Shown: positions 8,110 to 16,748 of the stretch, piece after piece | Position numbering within the stretch: the stretch's first letter is position 1 | Layout: each line of letters starts with the position of its first letter | Origin: a bacterium | GTDB taxonomy: Bacteria > Verrucomicrobiota > Verrucomicrobiia > Limisphaerales > UBA11358 | DNA length: 33,204 nt | Direction: 5' to 3' | Assembly: GCA_021780905.1 (NCBI GenBank) | Contig: JAJXXW010000092.1 | Location: 1-33,204, forward strand | The notes under the pieces: generated by a model | Seen by the model: only the letters and a program-made list of their open reading frames with translations | Told to the model about the DNA's origin: nothing | Databases searched by the model: none | Position numbers and translations under genes: made by a program

Positions 8110-10611
8110 ATGGCACTGAAAAAATCTGAACTGTATTCCTCGCTCTGGCAGTCGTGCGATGAGTTGCGCGGCGGCATGGATGCCAGCCAATACAAGGATT
8201 ACGTCCTCGTCCTGCTGTTCGTCAAATACGTCAGCGACAAATACGCGGGCCAGAAATACGCGCCCATCACGATACCGCCCGGCGCGAGCTTCACCGACAT
8301 GGTCGCGCTCAAAGGCAAGACCGATATCGGCGACCAGATCAATAAAAAGATTCTCGGCCCGCTGGCCAAGGCCAACAACCTGTCCGACATGCCGGACTTC
8401 AACGACGCCGCCAAGCTCGGCAGCGGCAAGGAGATGGTGGACAAGCTCGGCAACCTCATCGCCATTTTCGAAAATCCCGCGCTCGACTTCTCCAAAAACC
8501 GCGCGGAGGGCGATGACCTGCTTGGCGACGCATACGAATATCTCATGCGGCACTTCGCCACCGAGAGCGGCAAGAGCAAGGGCCAGTTCTACACGCCTTC
8601 CGAAGTCAGCCGCGTGATTGCCCAGGCGCTCGGCATCCGGCACGCCAAAATCAGCAACCGCACCACCGTGTATGACCCAACGTGCGGTTCCGGTTCACTG
8701 CTCCTGAAAATCGGCGATGAAGCGGCCCACGGCAAAGATGTCAAGGTGACGCTTTACGGACAGGAAAAAGACCTGACCACGGCGGGCCTTGCTCGCATGA
8801 ACATGATTCTCCACGATCATGCCGAGGCGCTGATACAATCGGGCAACACGCTTTCCAATCCGCTGTTCAAAGACGGCGACGTCCTGAAAACTTTCGATTA
8901 CGTCGTCGCCAATCCGCCATTCAGCGACAAGCGCTGGTCCACCGGCTTGCATCCGAATGAAGGCGGCATCAGCGGCAACGAACAGCAATCTGCCAAAGAT
9001 TACGGACGATTCACCGGCTACGGCATCCCGCCCGCCAAGCAGGGCGACTACGCCTACCTGCTACACATTCTCCGTTCGCTCAAACCCGACGGCAAAGGCG
9101 CGTGCATTCTCCCGCATGGCGTGCTGTTTCGTGGCAACGCCGAGGCAGCCATCCGCAAAAATCTCATCCTGCGCGGCTACATCAAGGCCATCATCTGCCT
9201 GCCAGCAAACCTGTTTTACGGCACCGGCATCCCCGCGTGCATCATTGTGCTCGACAAGGAAAATGCAGCAGCGCGCAAAGGCATTTTCATGATTGATGCC
9301 TCCAAAGGCTTCATCAAGGACGGCAACAAAAACCGTCTGCGCGAACAGGACATCCACAAGATTGTGGACACGTTCACGCGCCAACTTGAAGACAAACGCT
9401 ACTCGCGCATGGTGCCGGTGGCGGAAATCAGCGACCCCAAAAACGACTTCAATCTCAATCTGCCGCGCTATATTGACAGCACCGAACCGGAGGACATCCA
9501 GGACATAGACGCGCATCTGCGCGGCGGCATCCCGAATCGCGACCTCGACGCGCTCGATGCTTACTGGCAAGTCATCCCCGCCGTGCGCGCCGGGCTGTTC
9601 AAAAAAGCCGACCGCGCCGGTTACAGCCAGCTACGGATTCCCGCCGCCGACATCAAAGCCGCCATATTCAGCCACGACGAATTCACCGCGTTCAATCAAT
9701 CCGCGACCAAGCTGTTCGGCAAATGGAAAACGGCGAACACGCCGCGCCTGAAAAATCTGGCGAAGGACACGCGACCCAAGGCGCTCATTGAAACGCTCTC
9801 CGAAGACCTGCTGGAAACTTTCGAGAAAGCCCGGTTGCTTGATCCTTACGACATCTATCAGCACCTCATGGATTATTGGGCGGAAACCATGCAGGACGAC
9901 GTTTACCTCATCACCAGCGACGGCTGGCGGGACGCCGCGCAACCGCAATTGCTGATTGAGGACAGAACCAAAAAGTCCAAGGAAAAGCCCGCACTCATCG
10001 TCGGGCGACGGAAATACCGGATTGAACTGATTCCGCCCGCGCTCGTCATCGCCCGATATTTCGCCACCGAACAAGCGGCCATCGAAAAACTGGAAACTGT
10101 AATTGCCGCCATCGCGCAGACGATGGAAGAAATGGCCGAGGAAAACGGCGGCGAAGACGGCTTGCTGGCCGAGGCGAAGAATGAAAAAGACAAGCTGACC
10201 AAGGCCAGCGTCAAAGCCCGACTGGCAGCAGCCGAAGAAGGCGGTGCCGACGTGGCCGAGCCGGGAGAAATTTCATTGTTAAAAGAATATCTCGCCCTCG
10301 CCGAAAAAGAGACGGCGACCAACGCGGCACTGAGCGAGGCGCAAGCCGAGCTGGCGGAAAACACGCTCGCGCAATACGGCAAGCTGACCGTGGACGAAAT
10401 CAAAACGTTGGTGGTGGATGACAAATGGCTGGCCACCATCGCCGCCGCCGTGCAAGGCGAACTGGACCGCGTGTCGCAGACGCTCACGGGACGCATCCGC
10501 CAACTCGCGGAACGCTACGCCGCACCGCTACCGCAACTCACCGTCGAAGTGGCAACGCTCGCCGCGCGCGTGGATAAACACCTCGATAAAATGGGAGCGG
10601 TATGGAAGTAA
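8110..10611 (+). CDS. hsdM: Type I restriction-modification system, DNA methyltransferase subunit HsdM
   Basis: HsdM transfers a methyl group from S-adenosylmethionine to adenine N6 in the site chosen by HsdS, and is also part of the restriction complex. The N-terminal HsdM helical domain starts ALKKSELYSSLW and continues KDYVLVLLFVKYVSDKY. The SAM-binding motif DPTCGSGSLLLKIG starts at residue 189, and the catalytic motif NPPF is at 268-271. At 833 residues it is much longer than the ~500 usual for the family. The extra ~330 residues are charged and partly coiled-coil, rich in Glu, Lys and Ala around 680-780. The stop overlaps the hsdS start by 10 bases. The ATG at 8110 gives a canonical family N-terminus. 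The 161 bases upstream hold no gene and should carry the operon promoter, though I see no clear -35/-10. Confidence 0.96.
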   Translation: MALKKSELYSSLWQSCDELRGGMDASQYKDYVLVLLFVKYVSDKYAGQKYAPITIPPGASFTDMVALKGKTDIGDQINKKILGPLAKANNLSDMPDFNDAAKLGSGKEMVDKLGNLIAIFENPALDFSKNRAEGDDLLGDAYEYLMRHFATESGKSKGQFYTPSEVSRVIAQALGIRHAKISNRTTVYDPTCGSGSLLLKIGDEAAHGKDVKVTLYGQEKDLTTAGLARMNMILHDHAEALIQSGNTLSNPLFKDGDVLKTFDYVVANPPFSDKRWSTGLHPNEGGISGNEQQSAKDYGRFTGYGIPPAKQGDYAYLLHILRSLKPDGKGACILPHGVLFRGNAEAAIRKNLILRGYIKAIICLPANLFYGTGIPACIIVLDKENAAARKGIFMIDASKGFIKDGNKNRLREQDIHKIVDTFTRQLEDKRYSRMVPVAEISDPKNDFNLNLPRYIDSTEPEDIQDIDAHLRGGIPNRDLDALDAYWQVIPAVRAGLFKKADRAGYSQLRIPAADIKAAIFSHDEFTAFNQSATKLFGKWKTANTPRLKNLAKDTRPKALIETLSEDLLETFEKARLLDPYDIYQHLMDYWAETMQDDVYLITSDGWRDAAQPQLLIEDRTKKSKEKPALIVGRRKYRIELIPPALVIARYFATEQAAIEKLETVIAAIAQTMEEMAEENGGEDGLLAEAKNEKDKLTKASVKARLAAAEEGGADVAEPGEISLLKEYLALAEKETATNAALSEAQAELAENTLAQYGKLTVDEIKTLVVDDKWLATIAAAVQGELDRVSQTLTGRIRQLAERYAAPLPQLTVEVATLAARVDKHLDKMGAVWK

Positions 10612-11840
10612 AGTCCGGCTACAAGAAAACCGAGGTGGGCGTCATCCCGCAAGATTGGACAATCAAACCTCTCAAACGCATCTCGCCGAGTCAAAGTGTC
10701 GGATTGGTAATCAATCCTTCCACGTATTTTGACAAAGCGGGCACTGTTCCGCTCCTCGTAGGCTCAAATGTTTCGGAGAACGTCATTGATTCGACAACAG
10801 CAAACCGCATCACGAAGGCAAGCAATGAGATACTACCTGCGTCGCGCCTAGCAGCAGGCGACTTGGTAACCGTTCGTGTTGGAGAGCCGGGAGTCACTGC
10901 GGTCGTGCCGCCTGAACTCGACGGATGCAACTGTGCCTCCATGATGATAGTCCGGCAGCATCCGTCGTTCGACTCACACTGGCTATGTTGCATGATGAAC
11001 TCGCAACATGGACGAAAGCAAGTTGAGCATGTTCAATACGGCACAGCTCAGAAGCAGTTCAACATCAGCGACGCAGTTGATTTCCTATATCCCGTTCCAC
11101 CCCTTCCAGAGCAACGCGCCATCTCGGGAGCGTTAAATGACGTGGATGCTCTGCTCGGCGCGCTGGACAATCTCATAGTCAAGAAGCGCAACCTCAAACA
11201 GGCCGCCATGCAACAACTCCTCACCGGCAAAACCCGCCTCCCCGGCTTCCACGGCGAGTGGTCGTTGAAGCGATTGGGTGATGTAGTTGAAACAGACCCG
11301 GAAAATCTCGGCAGCAGCACGGATGCGGGTTTCACTTTTAATTACATCTCACTCGAAGATGTAGATCGCGGCACGCTCACAGGCCATTCAGAACAAGTCT
11401 TCGCGCAATCACCGTCTCGCGCCCGCCGCAAGCTACGAAATAATGATGTTCTCGTTTCCACCGTCCGACCGAACTTGAAGTCACATCTTCAATTCCAACA
11501 TCAGAATGGAAACTGGGTCTGTTCAACGGGATTCTGCGTAATTCGCTGTAAGGAGGGAGAAACAAATCCAGGCTATGTGTTCTTTCACCTTTTCGCCGCC
11601 TGTGTAAATCGCCAAATAGATACACTCTTAACCGGTTCCAATTACCCAGCAATCAATAGCGGGGATGTCAGAGCCTTGGAAATTCCGTTTCCTGATTACA
11701 CCGAACAAACCGCCATCACCGAGGTGCTATCCGACATGGACGCGGAACTGGCGGCGTTGGAACAACGCCGCGCCAAGACCCACGCCCTCAAACAGGGCAT
11801 GATGCAGGAACTGCTCACCGGCAGAACACGTTTGGTTTGA
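10602..11840 (+). CDS. hsdS: Type I restriction-modification system, specificity subunit HsdS
   Basis: HsdS recognises the split DNA target and docks HsdM and HsdR. The 412 residues show the standard two-half layout. The first target-recognition domain (about 5-165) follows the motif GVIPQDWTIKPL. A conserved helical spacer starts at PLPEQRAI. The second recognition domain follows FHGEWSLKRLGDV, and a second helical spacer starts at EQTAITEVL. The two spacers end in near-identical motifs, QQLLTGKTRL and QELLTGRTRL, a direct internal repeat typical of HsdS. The start lies within the end of hsdM (10-base overlap), which fits translational coupling. The target sequence cannot be read from the protein. 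Confidence 0.95.
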   Translation: MEVKSGYKKTEVGVIPQDWTIKPLKRISPSQSVGLVINPSTYFDKAGTVPLLVGSNVSENVIDSTTANRITKASNEILPASRLAAGDLVTVRVGEPGVTAVVPPELDGCNCASMMIVRQHPSFDSHWLCCMMNSQHGRKQVEHVQYGTAQKQFNISDAVDFLYPVPPLPEQRAISGALNDVDALLGALDNLIVKKRNLKQAAMQQLLTGKTRLPGFHGEWSLKRLGDVVETDPENLGSSTDAGFTFNYISLEDVDRGTLTGHSEQVFAQSPSRARRKLRNNDVLVSTVRPNLKSHLQFQHQNGNWVCSTGFCVIRCKEGETNPGYVFFHLFAACVNRQIDTLLTGSNYPAINSGDVRALEIPFPDYTEQTAITEVLSDMDAELAALEQRRAKTHALKQGMMQELLTGRTRLV

Positions 11841-11868
11841 GACAAATTTTTAAGCAATCAACAATTCA

Positions 11869-12543
11869 ATGTGTAACAACAATCCCTACATCAATTGCGA
11901 CCAACTCAAAGCCGGCGACGTTCTGCTGTGTGTAATGTCGGGCGAACTGGCACAACAGGTAGAGGATGCAACGGGCAGCAAATACAGTCATTCCGCGATC
12001 TGTTACAGCTCGACAGAAATTGTGCATGCCGAAAGCAGGGGGATTAAAAAAATGTCCACGGAGATTCTTGCGAGAGGATCAAATTATATCGCCGTGTTCA
12101 GGAATCCATACGTGTGGAACCATCCGGCATACGTTGCAGCCCTTCAAAACTTTTTGGACCGAGCCGTGCAGAATAATGCACAATATGACGTGGAAAGTGC
12201 CGAGGGGTTAATGGAGCGCCGCGCAGACCATCAATTGACATTGCTTGCAAAGCTCCATGAGCATTTCCTAAACGGACTGGAACCAGAAAATCCTGAAAAA
12301 TTAAAATACATCTGTTCCGAACTCATCGTTGCTTGTTTTGCAGGAGTGGGGTTCATAAAGCCAGATGCAAGGATTGTATATCAGTGCAACACGTTCACAC
12401 CGGCAGACCTTGGAAAAGACCCAACCTTTGGATTTTTTGTGGGTTACATAAAACGGCGACACGACATTCAAATTCCCAACAATGACGAGTTCACAAAAAA
12501 TGTAACCTTGCGCGAAATTCAACTCGCTGAATTAACCGCATGA
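11869..12543 (+). CDS. Permuted papain-fold (YiiX/NlpC-P60-like) cysteine amidase
   Basis: The 224-residue product has the order of conserved residues seen in circularly permuted NlpC/P60 (YaeF/YiiX, LRAT-like) enzymes. The sequence LKAGDVLL opens the fold. A His lies in KYSHSAICY (H41), followed by HAESRG (E55). The likely nucleophilic Cys is in YICSELIVACF (C149). Such enzymes cleave or transfer amide and thioester bonds in peptides or lipids. There is no signal peptide, so it should act in the cytoplasm. It sits 28 bases after hsdS and overlaps the next gene by 4 bases (ATGA), inside the type I RM operon. That position suggests a defence-related accessory role, which is inference. The fold call is fairly strong; the substrate is unknown. 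Confidence 0.78.
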   Translation: MCNNNPYINCDQLKAGDVLLCVMSGELAQQVEDATGSKYSHSAICYSSTEIVHAESRGIKKMSTEILARGSNYIAVFRNPYVWNHPAYVAALQNFLDRAVQNNAQYDVESAEGLMERRADHQLTLLAKLHEHFLNGLEPENPEKLKYICSELIVACFAGVGFIKPDARIVYQCNTFTPADLGKDPTFGFFVGYIKRRHDIQIPNNDEFTKNVTLREIQLAELTA

Positions 12544-13106
12544 GTCGCACCGTCCAAAAACACGATGCCGGAGGCAAGAGCCGTCCCGCGTGGCCAGGAG
12601 ACTCCACCGTCACCGCCGTGTTTTCGGACTGCCAGAAATATCGCTATCAACTACGGGAAATCTGGGACACGTCCAAACCGCTCGTCCTCTGGTTGCTCAT
12701 GAACCCTAGCGTCGCCTGCACCGATTACAGCGATCCTACCTTGCGTAAGACGGGAAAATTCGCCCGCGCCTGGGGCTACGGCGGTCAACTCGTCGGCAAT
12801 GTCCACGCCTACCGCGCCACCGACAAAAACCGATTGCTGGAAGTGGACGATCCCGTCGGTCCCAAGAACGACCAGATGATTCTGGAAATGGCGGCAGCAG
12901 CAAAAACCGTCGTGCTCGCCTACGGACAGCCGCCGAAATCCCTCCGCGCACGCGGTCAGGAACTGGAATCGCTTTTGCGCAGCCATCCGGGTCTTTGCCA
13001 CCTGCGGCTTTCCCAAGATGGCACACCGGTTCACCCGCTCTACCTACCATCAACACTTTGCCCCAAACCCCACGGCGTGAAGCCAAGATGCAAGAGCAAA
13101 ACCTGA
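12540..13106 (+). CDS. DUF1643 family protein
   Basis: This 188-residue protein carries the recognisable DUF1643 pattern: MNPS at 54-57, DPTLRK at 65-70, WGYGG at 78-82, YRATD at 91-95, DPVGPKND at 104-111 and, near the C-terminus, HPLYLP. The biochemical function of the family is not established. Members occur in phages and in mobile or defence-associated regions, which fits this location. It overlaps the amidase gene by 4 bases (ATGA) and precedes the small ORF by 10 bases, so it belongs to the same transcript. No signal peptide or membrane segment is seen. Confidence 0.82.
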   Translation: MSRTVQKHDAGGKSRPAWPGDSTVTAVFSDCQKYRYQLREIWDTSKPLVLWLLMNPSVACTDYSDPTLRKTGKFARAWGYGGQLVGNVHAYRATDKNRLLEVDDPVGPKNDQMILEMAAAAKTVVLAYGQPPKSLRARGQELESLLRSHPGLCHLRLSQDGTPVHPLYLPSTLCPKPHGVKPRCKSKT

Positions 13107-13116
13107 TTGATATAGA

Positions 13117-13581
13117 ATGAAACCCAATCCAACAGGCCAAGGCATTCTTCACACGAAGTGCATACTCAAACACGATCACGAGTTTGCGTTTTCATGGGAA
13201 CTGGAAACATTCAGAGACGGCGCAACCAACGCAGCCAAGGATTATTGGTGCTTTAGCGTCGTAGAGGATAATGAAGCATTTCAATTCGAGCTTGTAGATG
13301 AGGGCAACTACATGCGTGTTCAAAACATGCACAACAACGGTCACGACCGATACAAGGCCAAAGGCATACCGGAGGCATTCATTCGTCTCAGCTACGATTT
13401 ATTCAAGATTCCCATTGGCTCATCAAGAGAGGGATGCATCGAGTCCCAAGCAGCGCCAGAAATGTTGGTAATGCCAGAACAACAATCACCATCAGCAACA
13501 AAAGCTTGGGAACGTCTTGTGTCATCAGGAGAAGCTTACAAAGACGAGAACCAGCAGCGGTTTTTTTATCCCAAACCGTAA
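13117..13581 (+). CDS. Hypothetical protein in the type I RM operon
   Basis: I do not recognise this 154-residue product. It has a plausible beta-rich N-terminal half (starts MKPNPTGQGIL, then HEFAFSWELE and DYWCFSVVED) and a polar C-terminal tail. It starts 10 bases after the DUF1643 gene and ends 29 bases before the hsdR start, filling the gap exactly with no large overlap. This supports a real gene. Its base composition is slightly more AT-rich than hsdM or hsdR. There is no signal peptide. It may be an accessory or regulatory partner of the RM system; no function can be given. Confidence 0.6.
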   Translation: MKPNPTGQGILHTKCILKHDHEFAFSWELETFRDGATNAAKDYWCFSVVEDNEAFQFELVDEGNYMRVQNMHNNGHDRYKAKGIPEAFIRLSYDLFKIPIGSSREGCIESQAAPEMLVMPEQQSPSATKAWERLVSSGEAYKDENQQRFFYPKP

Positions 13582-13610
13582 TTAAGGCAAATCGCCAACA
13601 AGATTATCCC

Positions 13611-16600
13611 ATGAGCAACATCGGCAAACCAGAACGCGAAACGCAAAACCGGGTCGTCGCCATGTTCCGTGACGATCTCGGCTACAAATATCTCGGCGAC
13701 TGGTCCGACCGGCACACGAACAGCAACATCGAGGAAAATCTTCTCGGCGAATACCTGACCCGGGCGGGCTACACGAAAGACCAGATCAGCCGCGCCATCC
13801 ACCGATTGAAAACCGAGGCGGAAAATCCCAATCGCAGCCTCTACGACAACAACAAGGCGGTTTACAGCCTGCTCCGCTACGGCGTGCCGGTGAAAATCGA
13901 AGCCGGCAAAGTCACCGAGACGGTCAAAGTCCTCAATTGGGATAAACCGGAGAAGAACGATTTTTACATCGCCGAGGAAGTCACCTTGCACGGCAATCTG
14001 GAACGCCGGCCCGACCTCGTCCTCTACGTTAACGGCATCGCCGTCGCCGTCATTGAACTGAAAAACAGCTACGTCTCCATCGGCGACGGCATCCGGCAAC
14101 TCCTGTCCAACCAGCAGAAGGAATTCAACGAGTGGTTCTTCACCACTGTCCAGATGGTCATCGCCGGCAACGATTCCGAAGGTCTGCGCTACGGCGCAAT
14201 CCGCACCGAGGAAAAATATTTTCTCAAATGGAAGGAAGACGAAGCCGACAACACGCAATTCAAGCTCGACAAATATATCGCCAAGCTCTGCCGGAAGGAA
14301 CGGCTCATTGAGCTGATGCACGATTTCGTGCTGTTCGACGGCGGCATCAAGAAACTGCCGCGCGTGCATCAATACTTCGGCATCAAGGCGGCACAGGAGC
14401 ACGTCAATGCCTACAAAGGCGGCATCATCTGGCACACGCAGGGCAGCGGCAAGAGCATCGTCATGGTGTTGCTCGCCAAATGGATTCTTGAAAATAAACC
14501 GAAGGCCCGCGTCGTCATCGTCACCGACCGCGACGAATTGGACAAGCAGATCGAACGTGTTTTTACGGATGCGGGAGAAGGCATCAAGCGCACCAGCAGC
14601 GGCCGCGACCTGATGAATCAACTCTGCCAGGCCAAACCGCGCCTGCTCTGTTCGCTTATCCACAAATTCGGGCGCAAGGGCGTGGATGACTTCGACGCAT
14701 TCATCAAGGAACTCCAAGCGCAGCCGTGCAAAACCGTCGGCGAAATTTTTGTGTTCGTGGACGAATGCCATCGCACCCAATCCGGCAAACTCCATCGCAC
14801 CATGAAGGCCCTCATGCCCGGCGCGGTATTCATCGGCTTCACCGGCACGCCGTTGCTTAAACAGGATAAGGAGACCACCTACGAAGTTTTCGGCGACTAC
14901 ATCCACACCTACAAATTCGACGAAGCCGTCGAGGACGGAGTCGTCCTCGATCTCGTGTATGAAGCGCGCGACATCGAACAAATTCTCGGCTCGCAATCGA
15001 AAATTGACGCGTGGTTCGAGGCGAAAACCAAGGGCTTGAATAACTGGCAGAAAGCGGCACTGCGCGACCAATGGGGCACCATGCAAAAAGTTCTCAGCTC
15101 GCGCTCGCGCATGGAACGCGTCGTCGCCGACATCGTCTTCGATTTCGGCGTCAAACCGCGTCTTAATAACGATCGCGGCAACGCCATGCTGGTCGCATCA
15201 AGCATCTACGAGGCGGCGCGCTATTACGAGCTATTCCAAAAAACGGTCTTCAAAGGCAAATCCGCGGTGGTCACGTCCTACAATCCGATGGCCAAGGACG
15301 TCACGCTGGAAGACACCGGCGCGAACACTGAAACGGACAAGCAATTTCTCTACAACCTCTACAACGCCGTGCTGAAAGACGTCACGCCCAAGCCAGGCAA
15401 GACGAAAACCGAAACCTACGAGGACGAGGTCAAAGAATTATTCAAATCGCAGCCGGCCAACATGAAATTGCTGGTGGTCGTGGACAAATTGCTCACCGGC
15501 TTCGACGCACCGTCCTGCACGTATCTTTACATTGATAAATCCATGCAGGATCACGGACTGTTCCAAGCCATCTGCCGAACCAACCGGCTTGACGGCGACG
15601 ACAAGGATTACGGCTACATCGTGGATTACAAGGACCTGTTCAAAAAGCTGGTCAACGACAAGGGCACCGGCGCGCTCCAAGTTTATACGGCGGAGCTGGA
15701 CCATACCGCGCCCGGCACGAGCCCCGAGGTCCTGATGCAAGATCGGCTGAAAAAGGGCCGGGAACGTCTGGACACCGCCTTGGAAACCGTCGCGCTCCTC
15801 TGTGAACCGGTTAAACCGCCCAAGGGCGAACTGGAGCACATTCATTTTTTCTGTGGCAACACGGAAATCCCCGGCGATCTAACCGAGCACGAGCCGCAAC
15901 GGGCGGCACTTTACAAATCAACGGCAGCTCTGATGCGAGCCTACGCGAACATCGCCGATGATCTGACGCGCGCGGGCTATACGGACGCAAAAGTCGGCCA
16001 AATCAAAACCGATATTGACCGTTACTTGAAACTCCGCGACATCATCCGGCAGGCCAGCGGTGAAACCATTGACCTCAAAGCTTACGAGGCCGACATGCGG
16101 CACCTGATAGACATCTACATTGAAGCCGCCGAGCCACGGAAGATTTCCAATTTCGACAACGTCGGGTTGCTGGACTTGATCCTCAAAAGCGGCATGGCCG
16201 ACGCCATCGGCAGTTTGCCCGATGGCATCAAAAACAATCCGTCAGCCGTGGCGGAAACCATCGCCAACAACGTTCGTAGCAAAATTATCAAGGAGCACCT
16301 GAATGACCCGGCGTTCTACGACAAGATGTCAGCTCTCCTGCGTGAAATCCTCGATGATCTCCGGGCGCAGCGGATAGATTATGCGCAATTCTTGAAGCGC
16401 ATGGCCGACCTCGCCAAACAGGTGCAAGCTGGCCATGCTGACAATACGCCGGACGAATTGAAAACCAGCCCGGCCTTGCGGGCGCTCTACCATAATTTGC
16501 AGCAGTCCACGCCGCCCAAACCGGCGGGCAACGTTGCCGATGGATCAACCAATTACCACGTCACAGGCGACCCAGCCTTCACGCTGGCAAAATCGATAGA

Positions 16601-16748
16601 CGCGGCGGTAAGGCACGTTCGCCCCGATGACTGGCGCGGAGTCCAAGCCCGCGAACAGGTCATCAAACGTGCCTTGTATGGCGTGCTCAAAGACGAGGGC
16701 GAAGTTGAACGCATCTTCCTCATCATCCGGGCGCAAAAAGAATATTGA
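13611..16748 (+). CDS. hsdR: Type I restriction-modification system, restriction/translocase subunit HsdR
   Basis: HsdR cleaves unmodified DNA after ATP-driven translocation. Residues are numbered from the ATG at 13611, which gives 1045 residues and a normal family N-terminus (NIGKPERETQNRV). Extending the frame upstream to 13434 would only overlap the preceding gene. The PD-(D/E)xK nuclease is seen as D135 in RRPDLVLYV and E149-L-K151 in AVIELKNS. The superfamily 2 helicase motor follows: Walker A TQGSGKS at 276-282, DECH at 384-387, TGTP at 411-414, and later the motifs LLTGFDAP and AICRTNR. A helical C-terminal domain that docks to the methylase core occupies about 800-1045. The catalytic residues are all present, so the system looks active. 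Its stop overlaps the next ATG by one base (TGATG). Confidence 0.96.
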   Translation: MSNIGKPERETQNRVVAMFRDDLGYKYLGDWSDRHTNSNIEENLLGEYLTRAGYTKDQISRAIHRLKTEAENPNRSLYDNNKAVYSLLRYGVPVKIEAGKVTETVKVLNWDKPEKNDFYIAEEVTLHGNLERRPDLVLYVNGIAVAVIELKNSYVSIGDGIRQLLSNQQKEFNEWFFTTVQMVIAGNDSEGLRYGAIRTEEKYFLKWKEDEADNTQFKLDKYIAKLCRKERLIELMHDFVLFDGGIKKLPRVHQYFGIKAAQEHVNAYKGGIIWHTQGSGKSIVMVLLAKWILENKPKARVVIVTDRDELDKQIERVFTDAGEGIKRTSSGRDLMNQLCQAKPRLLCSLIHKFGRKGVDDFDAFIKELQAQPCKTVGEIFVFVDECHRTQSGKLHRTMKALMPGAVFIGFTGTPLLKQDKETTYEVFGDYIHTYKFDEAVEDGVVLDLVYEARDIEQILGSQSKIDAWFEAKTKGLNNWQKAALRDQWGTMQKVLSSRSRMERVVADIVFDFGVKPRLNNDRGNAMLVASSIYEAARYYELFQKTVFKGKSAVVTSYNPMAKDVTLEDTGANTETDKQFLYNLYNAVLKDVTPKPGKTKTETYEDEVKELFKSQPANMKLLVVVDKLLTGFDAPSCTYLYIDKSMQDHGLFQAICRTNRLDGDDKDYGYIVDYKDLFKKLVNDKGTGALQVYTAELDHTAPGTSPEVLMQDRLKKGRERLDTALETVALLCEPVKPPKGELEHIHFFCGNTEIPGDLTEHEPQRAALYKSTAALMRAYANIADDLTRAGYTDAKVGQIKTDIDRYLKLRDIIRQASGETIDLKAYEADMRHLIDIYIEAAEPRKISNFDNVGLLDLILKSGMADAIGSLPDGIKNNPSAVAETIANNVRSKIIKEHLNDPAFYDKMSALLREILDDLRAQRIDYAQFLKRMADLAKQVQAGHADNTPDELKTSPALRALYHNLQQSTPPKPAGNVADGSTNYHVTGDPAFTLAKSIDAAVRHVRPDDWRGVQAREQVIKRALYGVLKDEGEVERIFLIIRAQKEY

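Noticed and set aside
13434..13610. Upstream extension of hsdR
   Set aside because: It overlaps the 154-residue gene in another frame, and HsdR family alignment favours the ATG at 13611.
13566..15086. 506-residue open frame on the minus strand opposite hsdR
   Set aside because: It is antisense to a secure HsdR with all motifs. Its composition (Val, Phe, Asp and Ala-rich without motifs) is what a GC-rich antisense frame gives.
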